Below, in pieces: positions 31,993 through 41,233 of a stretch of 44,947 bases of DNA. This DNA is from an uncultured Lachnospiraceae bacterium. Lineage in GTDB: Bacteria > Bacillota > Clostridia > Lachnospirales > Lachnospiraceae. The translations under genes and the position numbers were made by a program. How positions within the stretch are numbered: the first letter of the stretch is position 1; each line of letters starts with the position of its first letter. Under the pieces are notes generated by a model that made no database searches, was not told where the DNA came from, and saw nothing but the letters and a program-made list of their open reading frames with translations. The DNA is taken from the NCBI GenBank assembly GCA_902779395.1, contig CACZBK010000036.1, positions 1 to 44,947 on the forward strand, read 5' to 3'.

Positions 31993-33266
31993 TGAAGGGC
32001 ATTCGAAAGTTCTTTTTGTATTTCACTATATTGCTTGTTATTTCAGTCGCGCTTCTTTTTTTGGCTGCGGGATCGTTTCATCATGCCACAGTAGACGGTA
32101 TAAAACTTAATGATATAGTTCAGACCGCAAAGGAAAACTGGGACGATCTGAGCATTCTGGATAAAAAAGCCTTTGATACAGATCTGATGATCCTTGACAG
32201 CAATGATCAAAGGCTGTATGTAAAGCCGGAGAAGACATTCGCGGATGTGAACGGAGTGCTGGATGCCATTAAAGCGGGCATGATCACAGCGCCTGTAAAT
32301 GAAGGCAGTCTGTATATGGGGACGGTGGTCGTACCGGATCCGGCGATGGCGGCTTACCGCAATACAGTACGTGATATCGCTGTGCTCACGGCGCTTATCA
32401 TAGCGCTGCAGCTGATATCGTATCTTGTTTTTCTGCATTTTATTAATCGAAGCATAGCTGCGCCTTTTAAACGCATGAAGGAATTTGCAGCGCTTGTGGC
32501 GCAGGGAAGACTGGATGAGCCGCTGGTGATGGACAGGAATAATATCTTCGGGGCTTTCACGGAATCCTTTGATATCATGCGGGAGGAGCTCAAAGCATCA
32601 AAGCAGCGGGAAACGGAGCTTAAGATGAAGGAGAAAGAGCTGATAGCATCTTTAAGCCATGATCTTAAAACTCCGGTTACCGGGATAAGGGCTATCTGCG
32701 GCGTACTGTCGGTAAAGCTTCAGGATGAGTATCTGAAGGCAAAGGTAGATAATATCGAGCAGAAAACGCTGGAAATAAGCACACTTTTAAATGACCTTCT
32801 TTCTTCGACCCTGGATGATCTGGGGGAGATGAATGTAAGCACTACGGAAGAAACATCTGATATCCTGAAGACTATAGTAGATGAACATGACGTTCATAAC
32901 AGGGTAAGAGCAGAGCTTATACCGGAATGCATTCTGAGGATGGATAAAAACCGCATGTCTCAGATCATTGGAAACATCATCAGCAATTCATATAAATATG
33001 CGGATACGGATATCGAAATAAGCTACGCCTTCAGCGGGGATTTTCTTGAGATGAGGATAAGGGATCACGGAGAAGGCGTAGATCCGGAAGAGATAGGCTT
33101 CCTTACAAATAAGTATTACCGCGGCAAGAAAAACAGCCCCGGTAAAGAAGGCAGCGGATTAGGGCTTTATATATCTGCCGAGCTTATGAAGAAAATGAAC
33201 GGCCAGCTTATATGTATAAGTGATGGTAACGGGTTTGAAATAAGGCTTATGATACCTCTGGCGTAA
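31989..33266 (+). CDS. Membrane sensor histidine kinase
   Basis: The protein of 425 residues has membrane segments near residues 7-27 and 130-152 flanking a small extracytoplasmic domain of about 100 residues. A HAMP-like linker (NRSIAAPFKRMKEFAALVAQ) leads to HisKA (IASLSHDLKTPVTGIR, His near 224) and an ATPase domain (NIISNSYKYADTDIEISYAF, DHGEGVD, GSGLGLYISAEL). It pairs with the response regulator upstream, overlapping by 4 bases. Its extracytoplasmic sensor part may detect the ABC transporter or its substrate, as in Bce-like modules, but it lacks the very short loop of true Bce kinases. Confidence 0.92.
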   Translation: MMKGIRKFFLYFTILLVISVALLFLAAGSFHHATVDGIKLNDIVQTAKENWDDLSILDKKAFDTDLMILDSNDQRLYVKPEKTFADVNGVLDAIKAGMITAPVNEGSLYMGTVVVPDPAMAAYRNTVRDIAVLTALIIALQLISYLVFLHFINRSIAAPFKRMKEFAALVAQGRLDEPLVMDRNNIFGAFTESFDIMREELKASKQRETELKMKEKELIASLSHDLKTPVTGIRAICGVLSVKLQDEYLKAKVDNIEQKTLEISTLLNDLLSSTLDDLGEMNVSTTEETSDILKTIVDEHDVHNRVRAELIPECILRMDKNRMSQIIGNIISNSYKYADTDIEISYAFSGDFLEMRIRDHGEGVDPEEIGFLTNKYYRGKKNSPGKEGSGLGLYISAELMKKMNGQLICISDGNGFEIRLMIPLA

Positions 33267-33303
33267 GTGTTAAAAACTGTAATTCCGGAAAAGGAGAAAA
33301 ATA

Positions 33304-34863
33304 GTGAGTATATTAAACGTTGAACATTTAACACATGGTTTCGGAGACAGGGCGATCTTCGAAGATGTTTCTTTCCGCCTGCTTGCCGGGGAGCATATAG
33401 GCCTTGTCGGAGCTAACGGAGAAGGCAAATCTACATTTATGAACATGATCACGGGCAGGCTGATACCGGATGAGGGCACCATAGAGTGGGCTAAAAATGT
33501 TAAAGCTGGCTATCTGGATCAGCATGCTGTACTTAAAGAAGGTATGACTATACGGGGAGTGCTCGCAAGTGCGTTTGAACCGCTTTATGATATGGAAGCG
33601 CGGATGAATGAACTGTATGAGAAAATGGGCGATGCTACGGATGAGGAAATGGCGGAATACATGGAAGAGACCGGGACTATACAGGATCTCCTGACGAACC
33701 ATGATTTCTATATGATAGATGCAAAAGTGGAAGAGGTAGCCAGAGCACTGGGGTTGCTGGATCTGGGGCTTGACCGTGATGTGACGGAACTCTCGGGAGG
33801 ACAGCGTACAAAGATACTGCTGGGTAAGCTTTTGCTGGAGAAGCCGGATATACTGCTTTTGGATGAGCCGACAAACTATCTTGATTCAGAGCATATTGAG
33901 TGGCTGAAAAAATATCTGCAGGACTATGAAAATGCATTTATACTCATTTCTCATGATATAGCTTTTTTAAACAGTGTGATCAATATCGTATATCATATGG
34001 ACGGAAATACCCATAGTCTGGAACGTTATGTAGGTGATTATCATAAATTCATTGAAGTGTATGAGGTAAAGAAAGCTCAGCGGGAAGCTGCATATAATAA
34101 ACAGCAGCAGGAGATAGCTGAGCTTAAGGATTTTGTGGCACGTAATAAAGCCAGGGTTGCTACCAGGAATATGGCTATGTCCAGGCAGAAGAAACTGGAT
34201 AATATGGATGTTATTGAAAAGATTCAGGAAAAGCCCAAACCGGAATTCAATTTTAAAACGGCACGGACTCCGGGAAAGATACTGTTTGAAACGAAAGATC
34301 TGGTGATAGGTTATAATGAACCTTTATCATCACCTCTTAATGTGAGCATGGAACGTGGATCGCGTATCGTACTGACCGGATCCAACGGTATAGGCAAGAC
34401 TACCCTGTTAAAGAGCATCCTTGGGCTGATCCCTGCACTTAAGGGGAAAGTGGAACTGGGAGAGAATCTTGAGATAGGATATTTTGAACAGGAGATGCCT
34501 GCTGATATCGAAACCACCTGCCTTCAGGAGATATGGAATGAATTTCCGGGATTTACCCAGTATGAGGCCCGTTCTGCACTTGCAAAGTGCGGACTGACTA
34601 CCAAACATATCGAGAGCAAGTGTAAGGTACTGTCGGGTGGTGAGCAGGCTAAAGTGCGCCTTTGCAAACTGATAAACAGAGAATCTAATCTGCTGGTGCT
34701 CGATGAGCCGACAAACCACCTGGATGTGGATGCAAAAAGCGAACTGCTCAGGGCTTTAAAAGAATATAAAGGAAGTATCCTTATGGTTTGTCATGAACCG
34801 GATTTTTATACTGATCTGGCAACACAGGTCTGGGATTGTACTAAATGGACAACAAAACTCTGA
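33304..34863 (+). CDS. ABC-F family ATPase (YkpA/YbiT-like)
   Basis: The 519-residue protein has two ATPase domains and no membrane segment. First: GANGEGKST (Walker A), LSGGQRTKI, LLLDEPTNYLDSEH. Second: GSNGIGKTT, LSGGEQAKVRL, LVLDEPTNHLD. A charged linker (about 245-300) lies between, as in ABC-F proteins that act on the ribosome, where they rescue stalled initiation or displace antibiotics. Similarity of the start (FGDRAIFEDVSFRLLAGEHI) is to the YkpA/YbiT group, mostly housekeeping. It starts at GTG 33304 with AAAGGAGAA upstream, 37 bases after the kinase gene, so it may share that transcript. Confidence 0.9.
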   Translation: MSILNVEHLTHGFGDRAIFEDVSFRLLAGEHIGLVGANGEGKSTFMNMITGRLIPDEGTIEWAKNVKAGYLDQHAVLKEGMTIRGVLASAFEPLYDMEARMNELYEKMGDATDEEMAEYMEETGTIQDLLTNHDFYMIDAKVEEVARALGLLDLGLDRDVTELSGGQRTKILLGKLLLEKPDILLLDEPTNYLDSEHIEWLKKYLQDYENAFILISHDIAFLNSVINIVYHMDGNTHSLERYVGDYHKFIEVYEVKKAQREAAYNKQQQEIAELKDFVARNKARVATRNMAMSRQKKLDNMDVIEKIQEKPKPEFNFKTARTPGKILFETKDLVIGYNEPLSSPLNVSMERGSRIVLTGSNGIGKTTLLKSILGLIPALKGKVELGENLEIGYFEQEMPADIETTCLQEIWNEFPGFTQYEARSALAKCGLTTKHIESKCKVLSGGEQAKVRLCKLINRESNLLVLDEPTNHLDVDAKSELLRALKEYKGSILMVCHEPDFYTDLATQVWDCTKWTTKL

Positions 34864-34874
34864 AAATACAACAG

Positions 34875-34903
34875 CTGTCATCGGACAAAAAATGTGATAT
34901 AAT
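34875..34903 (+). promoter_or_regulatory. Predicted promoter of the GGDEF gene
   Basis: CTGTCA (34875-34880) and TATAAT (34898-34903) are 17 bases apart, 48 bases before the GGDEF-PAS start. A second TATAAT at 34924-34929 has no matching -35 box. Confidence 0.5.
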
Positions 34904-34950
34904 AACAAACGATATGTAGTCTGTATAATTGCATTGTACAGGGGATGTAT

Positions 34951-36423
34951 ATGAGCGTTGTATCGTTGATTCTGAGTAATTACATCATGGTAGCGGAAAT
35001 GTTGGGATTATGGGTGATGCTGGATTCCAATGTTCACCTGAAGAAGCGGACAATAACAGCGACGCGTATAGTTATCATACTGATATTAACGGAGGCCCTT
35101 TGCTGGGGCGTCGAACGATGGCTCCGGGAGATCGGTTATCTGACATGGACCAGGATCGTTCTGACTCCGACGATCTACCTTCTTCATCCTGTTATCATGC
35201 TTGGGATCATGGATATGGCGGAGTTTGTTAAAAAGCGCAGGCTGCTGCTGTATCTACCTGTTCTGATCAGTGCACCTTTGCTGTATACGTCTCAGTGGAC
35301 GCATTTGTTCTATTGGTTTGATGATAAAAATCTGTATATTGCAGCTGACAATCCGCTGCGCTACTATCCTTATTTCCTGTTTTTATTTTATGTGATCCTT
35401 TTTGTGGGGGCATTTACTTATCGATATGCCCGCTATGGAAGAGCTGAGAGAAAAGGTATTCTGATCAGTATCATAGCTGCATCTATCGGTGTTGTCTTCC
35501 ATATAGTTTTTGAGATCGATGCGGATTACAGTACGCTTTTTGCTTCGCTTTTACTTATCTATTATCTGTCGCTTTATGTGCTGACGGCAAAGGAAGATAC
35601 GCTTACCCGGCTTTTGAACCGTCAATGTTATTATGCAGATACAGAGCGGCTTAAGGATCAGGTTACAGCGGCTGTATCCGTTGATATGAATGATCTGAAA
35701 AAGATCAATGACAGTCAGGGACATGATGCAGGAGATAAGGCACTTAAGGCCGTAGCAGCGTGTCTTGCCAGAAATAAACTCAGGAATAAGAAGATTTACC
35801 GCATAGGCGGTGATGAATTCGCTATCTTTTATCTGAATAAGACTGAAGAAGAGGTAAAGAAAGACATCGAACTGATGCAAAAGGAATTATCAGAGACGCC
35901 TTATGTCTGCGCCTTTGGATATGAGATGGTGAAAAATAAGGATATTGATGCCGCTATGACCAGGGCCGACCGGGAGATGTATGCTAATAAAGCCAGATTG
36001 AAGAATGATAAGGAGCGCAGGCTTGCTGCGCACAAAGAGGCCACGATACGCGTTATGCATGAGGCACTTGGTTCAGGTATGTGGGGAATGGAGTTTGACG
36101 AGAGCGGGAAAATAATCTCCGTAGAATGGAGTCCTGAATTTAGAAAGATGCTCGGATACACGGATGAAAATGATTTCCCTAATAAGCTGGAATCCTGGGC
36201 GGATCTTTTGCATCCGGATGATAAAGCACTGGTTTTAAAGGAATTCAATGATACGATTGCCGATTTCAGCGGCCGGAAGAATTATGACGTGGAGTACCGG
36301 CTGAAAGTTAAAAGCGGGGAATGGAGATGGTTTCATGCTATCGGAAGACTTCTGCGACATGAGGACGGAACTCCTTTTTCGTATATCGGAATGTTTGTGG
36401 ATATTACCGATCAGAAGGTATAA
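34951..36423 (+). CDS. Membrane diguanylate cyclase with C-terminal PAS domain
   Basis: The protein of about 490 residues has six to seven membrane segments in residues 1-210. The GGDEF domain follows (TLTRLLNRQCYYADTERLKD, MNDLKKINDSQGHDAGDKAL, RIGGDEFAIF with the intact GGDEF signature near 284-288, and RADREMYANKARLK). The last 130 residues form a PAS fold-3 domain (SGMWGMEFDESGKIISVEWS, FRKMLGY, VDITDQ). It should make cyclic di-GMP from GTP at the membrane. Usually PAS precedes GGDEF; here PAS is last and no output domain follows. The inhibitory RxxD site is not apparent. It converges on the AraC gene with only 25 bases between. Confidence 0.85.
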   Translation: MSVVSLILSNYIMVAEMLGLWVMLDSNVHLKKRTITATRIVIILILTEALCWGVERWLREIGYLTWTRIVLTPTIYLLHPVIMLGIMDMAEFVKKRRLLLYLPVLISAPLLYTSQWTHLFYWFDDKNLYIAADNPLRYYPYFLFLFYVILFVGAFTYRYARYGRAERKGILISIIAASIGVVFHIVFEIDADYSTLFASLLLIYYLSLYVLTAKEDTLTRLLNRQCYYADTERLKDQVTAAVSVDMNDLKKINDSQGHDAGDKALKAVAACLARNKLRNKKIYRIGGDEFAIFYLNKTEEEVKKDIELMQKELSETPYVCAFGYEMVKNKDIDAAMTRADREMYANKARLKNDKERRLAAHKEATIRVMHEALGSGMWGMEFDESGKIISVEWSPEFRKMLGYTDENDFPNKLESWADLLHPDDKALVLKEFNDTIADFSGRKNYDVEYRLKVKSGEWRWFHAIGRLLRHEDGTPFSYIGMFVDITDQKV

Positions 36424-36448
36424 GAGGAAGAAGGTTTTTCCGGCATCA

Positions 36449-37294
36449 TCATTTGCCGTACATGGAAGGTGATATATGATAATAGCTTTTGAATGCGTGG
36501 GTGAAGTGCTCCGGGGAAGAGTAGCCAAGCTCGTAAGCAACTGAGGCGATGCTTTTGCCGGTATCCTGCAGCAGAATGCAGGCGGCAGACATGCGGGCCT
36601 CTTTTTTCTTTTGCAGAAAAGTTTTGCTGTAATGCTGCTGCAACAGACGCTCTGTCTGGCGGCGGCTGAGGTTTAAAAGCTTTGCAAGGCTGTCGAGGGT
36701 AATGTCACGGTAATTATACAAAAAGGCCTCTTCGATTATAAGATAGGTCTGGTCATCAGGTGAGTGTACAGGCGGGATATTTTCGCTTATGGCACCGTCT
36801 GCCGTAGTCATATAGAGTCTTGATACCATAACGATCAGTTCTTCAAGAAGAGCCGAAAGCATTAGCCGGTGTCCGTCCGGGTTCTGTTCGAGTTCGTTTA
36901 TAAGTTTTTTCATCAGATCGTAAAATTCAATACCTGCTGTACCGTAATAGAAAGACTGTTGAAGAAAACGCTGCAAAAGTCTGCTTTTTGTACCGTTACG
37001 CGGAAGCTTTACTTTCAGGTAAACACCGTATTCGCGCATCGGGTCATCCGGGTCGGGGATCTGTTCGTGCATGACCTGTGGACCGGTCATAAAGAAAGTG
37101 CCCGGAGTAATTTTATATGCCGTGTCATCAGCAATAAGCATCCCGCATCCATATGAGATGTAATGTAGTTCATAACTGTTGCGACTGTGGCTGTGCTTGG
37201 GGATAGGTACGTTCATCTGCTCGTTGCTTATGCTCAGGACATTGAAGGCCACGTCATCCATTGTGAAGCTCAGGCTCAGGTTACGATATTTCAT
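36449..37294 (-). CDS. AraC-family transcriptional regulator, likely controller of the sugar-acid operon
   Basis: The 281-residue protein has an N-terminal cupin-like sugar-binding domain (HSHSRNSYELHYISYGCGML, ITPGTFFMTGPQVMHEQIPD) and a C-terminal double helix-turn-helix (DITLDSLAKLLNLSRRQTER then SIASVAYELGYSSPEHFTHA, FKSYYHISPSMYGK). It is divergent from the six-gene dehydrogenase operon with a 230-base intergenic region carrying palindromes and repeats. AraC-type regulators next to sugar pathway genes normally activate them when the sugar binds. The effector is inferred to be the operon's substrate, for example an L-sugar or its acid. Confidence 0.9.
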   Translation of the reverse strand: MKYRNLSLSFTMDDVAFNVLSISNEQMNVPIPKHSHSRNSYELHYISYGCGMLIADDTAYKITPGTFFMTGPQVMHEQIPDPDDPMREYGVYLKVKLPRNGTKSRLLQRFLQQSFYYGTAGIEFYDLMKKLINELEQNPDGHRLMLSALLEELIVMVSRLYMTTADGAISENIPPVHSPDDQTYLIIEEAFLYNYRDITLDSLAKLLNLSRRQTERLLQQHYSKTFLQKKKEARMSAACILLQDTGKSIASVAYELGYSSPEHFTHAFKSYYHISPSMYGK

Positions 37295-37336
37295 AAAAAC
37301 GACCTTTCCGGATCATACTTGTAAATAAGTAACTAA

Positions 37337-37410
37337 ATTATAGTATATGTTATCTTTTGACAGGCTTAACTGTCAAGAGGCACCTGCGAAAATGCGACAT
37401 ATAATGTCAA
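37337..37410. promoter_or_regulatory. Divergent AraC/operon control region
   Basis: On the minus strand a TATAAT box lies at 37342-37337 for the AraC gene. A palindrome TTGACAG (37357-37363) / CTGTCAA (37370-37376) lies where its -35 box would be. On the plus strand TATAAT at 37400-37405 sits within GACAT-ATA-ATGTC (37396-37408), serving the operon, with no -35 box at 17 bases. TGTCAA recurs at 37371 and 37405, 34 bases apart (about three helix turns). This fits AraC-dependent activation. A leader of about 110 bases precedes the first gene. Confidence 0.55.
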
Positions 37411-37524
37411 AAATCGGCACGTACTCCACTGTGATTAATTGAGTTTGAAGAGTAAAATGCAGAATAGAGGTACGGATATTAAACATTAATACATATTTTT
37501 ATGTCGGAAAAGAGGTACAGGTGA

Positions 37525-38739
37525 ATGATAGTTAAGGGAACGTATTTTCAGAATGATCCCGATAATCCGTTGGTATACGGTGATGTGGAGATCGAAAATG
37601 TCAGGCGCAGGAGACTGCGCGGGGAAGAGGAAAAAGAGGGAGTGCTCTGCGAACCGGTAATGGTCGGATTCTGCGGCACGGATAATGAACTGATGAACAT
37701 GGGAAGCAAGGGGCTTTTAGGACCCAAATTCCCGAAAGGGCGTAAGCGTCTTATAAACGGACATGAGGGTATCGTCTGGGTCCCTTCGGAAAAACGCTTT
37801 GCCATCGTGCTTATCCGTGGCGGTGACAGCTGGGATCCTACGCGCTATACCGAAGATGAAACGTATTTTGAATATGGCTGTGACGGTGCAGACGGCTTAT
37901 TCTGTGACAAACAGTATTTTAATCCGGATATGCTTCTGCGTATACCCGACGGTTATGTAAAAGACGGAAAGCTTGATCTTTCATTTGCAAAAAAAATGGT
38001 ATTTCCGGATCCTTTTGCGTGCATGCTTTTCCAGCTTGAGAGGATGGAGGATCTGGGAAGTGCACATAATTTCCGCAGGACCATGAAAAGGCTGGGCTGT
38101 TCAGAGCAGGAGGCGCGCGATGCTGCAAAGGAAGAGATCTTTGAGCGCACCGTTATCTTCGGGCTTGGGACAACGGGCATGTTCATCGGTGATCTGATAC
38201 TTAAGGCCCACAAAAACGCAAATGTTCTTTTCGTGGCCAGGAGCAGTGCGGATTCACCCAAGGTAAGCTTTGCCCTGCGACAGACAAATGCGCAGTATCT
38301 TCAGAATACTTTTGATAATGAAGAAGATCTTGCAAAAGCTATCGTGCAGCGTATGGGCGGACGCGCAACACTGTTTATAGGTGTCAGCGGAAGCAATTCA
38401 GAGCACAGGATAGCATTTGAGCAAAAGGTGCTGGGCTGCAACGGTATCTACAACAGCTTTTCATTGGGGCCCAATATCTCATTTGATACGATGCCTTTCG
38501 GCTTTGAGAATCATCTGATATTCGGATCGATAAATTTCAGGCAGGATCATATGGAGAAGGCTATAGAGCTTCTTGCAAAGAGCAGCTATGATGAGATAGT
38601 TGAATTGATAGACCGTGACGAATTCACAAAAGATCCCATAGGAGCTTATAAAAACCGTATATATTCCAAAGGCGCACCGATGAAAACAGCTGTGGTATGG
38701 AATCCGGAGTATGTGGATATGCAGTCCGCAAGAACCTGA
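37525..38739 (+). CDS. MDR-family dehydrogenase, glucose-dehydrogenase-like; candidate L-galactose/aldose 1-dehydrogenase
   Basis: The 404-residue zinc-containing medium-chain dehydrogenase has catalytic zinc ligands in GFCGTDNE (Cys near 50) and INGHEGIVWV (His, Glu near 79-80), and a Rossmann motif FGLGTTGMFIGDL (about 213-225). The GCDGADGLFCDKQYFNPDML segment and the closing region resemble archaeal-type glucose dehydrogenases that oxidise aldoses at C1 to lactones, using NAD(P). It is gene 1 of the operon. I infer that it oxidises an L-aldose (L-galactose best) to the 1,5-lactone; a mutarotase and a putative lactonase in the same operon support an aldose-1-dehydrogenase role. It could instead oxidise another sugar. 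Confidence 0.75.
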   Translation: MIVKGTYFQNDPDNPLVYGDVEIENVRRRRLRGEEEKEGVLCEPVMVGFCGTDNELMNMGSKGLLGPKFPKGRKRLINGHEGIVWVPSEKRFAIVLIRGGDSWDPTRYTEDETYFEYGCDGADGLFCDKQYFNPDMLLRIPDGYVKDGKLDLSFAKKMVFPDPFACMLFQLERMEDLGSAHNFRRTMKRLGCSEQEARDAAKEEIFERTVIFGLGTTGMFIGDLILKAHKNANVLFVARSSADSPKVSFALRQTNAQYLQNTFDNEEDLAKAIVQRMGGRATLFIGVSGSNSEHRIAFEQKVLGCNGIYNSFSLGPNISFDTMPFGFENHLIFGSINFRQDHMEKAIELLAKSSYDEIVELIDRDEFTKDPIGAYKNRIYSKGAPMKTAVVWNPEYVDMQSART

Positions 38740-38803
38740 CGGATAGGTTTTAACAGAAAATTCACGGAGTTGTACAGATCAAGAAGAACGGAGAGATAAA
38801 AAT

Positions 38804-39826
38804 ATGAAAACAGTAATGATCGATGAACCTTTTAAAATACATGTGGGCGAAACAGATATGCCCAAGCCCGGGGAAGGAGAGGCGCTTCTTAAGGTAATGT
38901 ACGGCGGGATATGCGGCGCTGATGTGGCCAGTTACATAGGCAATCAGCCTTTTACCACTTATCCCAGGATCCCGGGACATGAGTTCAGTGCACAGATCGT
39001 ATCTGTGCCCGAAAACGACAGAGGCCTTAAAGCGGGAGATATAGTGACAGCCAATCCATATTTTAATTGCGGGGAGTGCTATTCCTGCCGGAGAGGATTT
39101 GTCAATTGCTGCACAGACAACCAGACTATGGGTGTGCAGAGGGACGGAGCGTTTCGTGAATATATAGTGATGCCGCTTGAGAGGATATATGACGGTAAAG
39201 GACTTTCGGCAAAAGAACTTGCACTGGTTGAGCCGTTTACCATAAGTTATCATGCTCTTCACCGTGCGAAGGTTAAACCGGGTGATAATGTGCTGGTAGT
39301 CGGTGCCGGCCCGATCGGACTGTTCGCGCTGATCGCGGCTAAAGCGCAGGGGGCTAAAGTGTATTCGGCTGATATCCTGCCCGGAAGACTTGAAAAGGCA
39401 CTTCACTTTGGTGCCGATGGCGTGATAAACTCGAAGGAGAAAGATATACGCGAAGAGGCTATGCGCATTACCGGAGGCAACGGCTTTGATGTATGCGTAG
39501 AAGCCTGCGGACAGTCGGTGACATTTTTATCATGTATAGACTGTGCGGCATTCGCAGCCAATATAATCCTGATCGGAAACGGTAAGAAGGAGACAACATT
39601 TCTTCATTCTGTCCTGCTTAAGAAGGAGCTCAATGTATTCGGAAGCCGCAATTCCTATCCTCAGGATTTCCGTGCGGTGATAGATCTTATCGCATCCGGA
39701 AAGGTCAATGTACTGGATATGGTAAGCGATATATATCCGATAGAGCGTGCGGATGAGGCGTTTAAGGCTCTGGCAGACAATGACGGCAGTCTGGCTAAAG
39801 TACTTATCAATATCGGTGATAAATAA
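38804..39826 (+). CDS. Zinc alcohol dehydrogenase, candidate L-galactonate 5-dehydrogenase
   Basis: The 340-residue protein has the standard layout: catalytic zinc GGICGADV (Cys near 38) and PGHEFSA (His/Glu near 59-60), structural zinc cysteines NCGECYSCRRGFVNCC, an NAD-binding VVGAGPIGLFALIAAKAQGA, and Asp at the strand end (SADILPGRL) favouring NAD over NADP. It belongs to the sorbitol/threonine-dehydrogenase-like group, near YjjN/LgoD, which oxidises L-galactonate to D-tagaturonate. That reaction feeds exactly the substrate of the next gene (UxaB). The role is inferred mainly from this context. Confidence 0.75.
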   Translation: MKTVMIDEPFKIHVGETDMPKPGEGEALLKVMYGGICGADVASYIGNQPFTTYPRIPGHEFSAQIVSVPENDRGLKAGDIVTANPYFNCGECYSCRRGFVNCCTDNQTMGVQRDGAFREYIVMPLERIYDGKGLSAKELALVEPFTISYHALHRAKVKPGDNVLVVGAGPIGLFALIAAKAQGAKVYSADILPGRLEKALHFGADGVINSKEKDIREEAMRITGGNGFDVCVEACGQSVTFLSCIDCAAFAANIILIGNGKKETTFLHSVLLKKELNVFGSRNSYPQDFRAVIDLIASGKVNVLDMVSDIYPIERADEAFKALADNDGSLAKVLINIGDK

Positions 39827-39892
39827 AAAGTAAAACGGCAGATCCTGCCGCACATCTGCGGAGGATACAAACAAAAAAGGGCGGTGAATGAT

Positions 39893-41233
39893 ATGGCAAT
39901 AACGGAATACAAAGAGAGGATCATACAGTTCGGAGAAGGCGGTTTCCTTCGCAGTTTCGTGGATGTTTTTATACATAAGATGAACGAGCAGGGCATCTAC
40001 GACGGGAAAGCCGTTGTGGTACAGCCTATCGCAAAGGGACTGATACCGGTGATAAATGAGCAGAATGGTGTATATCACCAGTTCCTGCGCGGTATAGATG
40101 AAGGCAGGGTTATAGATGAGTGTATTGAAGTACATTCCATATCACGCGGTGTGGATCCCTATACCGATTATGATGAATACTTAAAACTGGCCCGGGATCC
40201 CGATATGCAGATCATTATATCGAATACTACAGAGGCAGGTATCGAGTATCTTGGAACGGAGAAGATCACGGATGCTCCGCCAAAGTCCTTCCCTGCAAAA
40301 CTCACGGCTCTTTTGTATGAACGTTATAAGGCCGGGCTGGGTGGCTTTGCCATACTTTCGTGTGAGCTGATAGACAATAACGGAAAAGAGCTTTTAGCGT
40401 GCGTGCTTAAGTATGCAAAACTCTGGGAGCTGCCGGAAGGATTCAGCAAGTGGGTAGAGACGGAAAATGACTTCTGCAATACGCTGGTGGACCGCATCTG
40501 TACGGGATATCCAAAGGATGAAGTCGAGTCACTTACAGAGCGTCTCGGATGCAGTGATAAACTGATGAATACTGCCGAGATCTTTCATTTGTGGGTTATC
40601 GAGGGAAATCATGAGGATATCTTCCCACTTAAGAAAGCAGGCATAAATGTCATCTGGACCGATGATGTCAAGCCGTATAAAAAAAGAAAGGTACGCATCT
40701 TAAACGGCGGGCATACATCGATGGTGCTGGCAGCACGGCTGTACGGACTCTCCACCGTTAAAGAATGTCTGGATGATCCGCTGGTAAGCCGTTTTTTGAA
40801 CAAGGCGGTCTTTGAAGAGATCATTCCCACGCTGGGACATGAAGAGGAAGATATTCCTTTCGGAAATGCGGTTTTGGAGCGTTTTGCAAATCCTTTTGTA
40901 AAGCATCAGCTCCTTAGCATAGCGCTTAACTCCGTAAGCAAGTTTAAAGCGAGAGTACTGCCTACAATACTTGAGTACTATGAGCAGAGAGGAAAACTGC
41001 CTGAGTGTCTTACTTTTTCTCTTTCCGCACTCATTGCATTTTACCGTACCGATGAGAGTAATGACGGCGAGGAGATAATGGCATATATGAAGAGTGCAAC
41101 GGTGCGTGAGATACTTGCAAAGCAGGAATACTGGGGACAGGATCTTACGTTTATGGCAGATAAGGTTGAGCATTATTACGATATCATGCAGGGTAAGGGA
41201 ATGGCTGCAGCCTTTGAAGAGGTATTGGCATGA
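39893..41233 (+). CDS. uxaB: Tagaturonate reductase (altronate oxidoreductase)
   Basis: The protein of about 446 residues is a mannitol-dehydrogenase-family enzyme: IIQFGEGGFLRSFVDVFIHK near the start is the dinucleotide-binding turn, then NTTEAGIEY near 110, and KKRKVRILNGGHTSMVLAAR near 265, where the conserved Lys-N-x-x-H-type catalytic residues lie. It fits UxaB, which reduces D-tagaturonate to D-altronate with NADH. ATG 39893 is spaced 6 bases from GGCGGTG; GTG 39884 is an alternative. It overlaps uxaA by 4 bases (ATGA). No uronate isomerase (UxaC) is in the window, so tagaturonate must come from another source here. Confidence 0.88.
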   Translation: MAITEYKERIIQFGEGGFLRSFVDVFIHKMNEQGIYDGKAVVVQPIAKGLIPVINEQNGVYHQFLRGIDEGRVIDECIEVHSISRGVDPYTDYDEYLKLARDPDMQIIISNTTEAGIEYLGTEKITDAPPKSFPAKLTALLYERYKAGLGGFAILSCELIDNNGKELLACVLKYAKLWELPEGFSKWVETENDFCNTLVDRICTGYPKDEVESLTERLGCSDKLMNTAEIFHLWVIEGNHEDIFPLKKAGINVIWTDDVKPYKKRKVRILNGGHTSMVLAARLYGLSTVKECLDDPLVSRFLNKAVFEEIIPTLGHEEEDIPFGNAVLERFANPFVKHQLLSIALNSVSKFKARVLPTILEYYEQRGKLPECLTFSLSALIAFYRTDESNDGEEIMAYMKSATVREILAKQEYWGQDLTFMADKVEHYYDIMQGKGMAAAFEEVLA

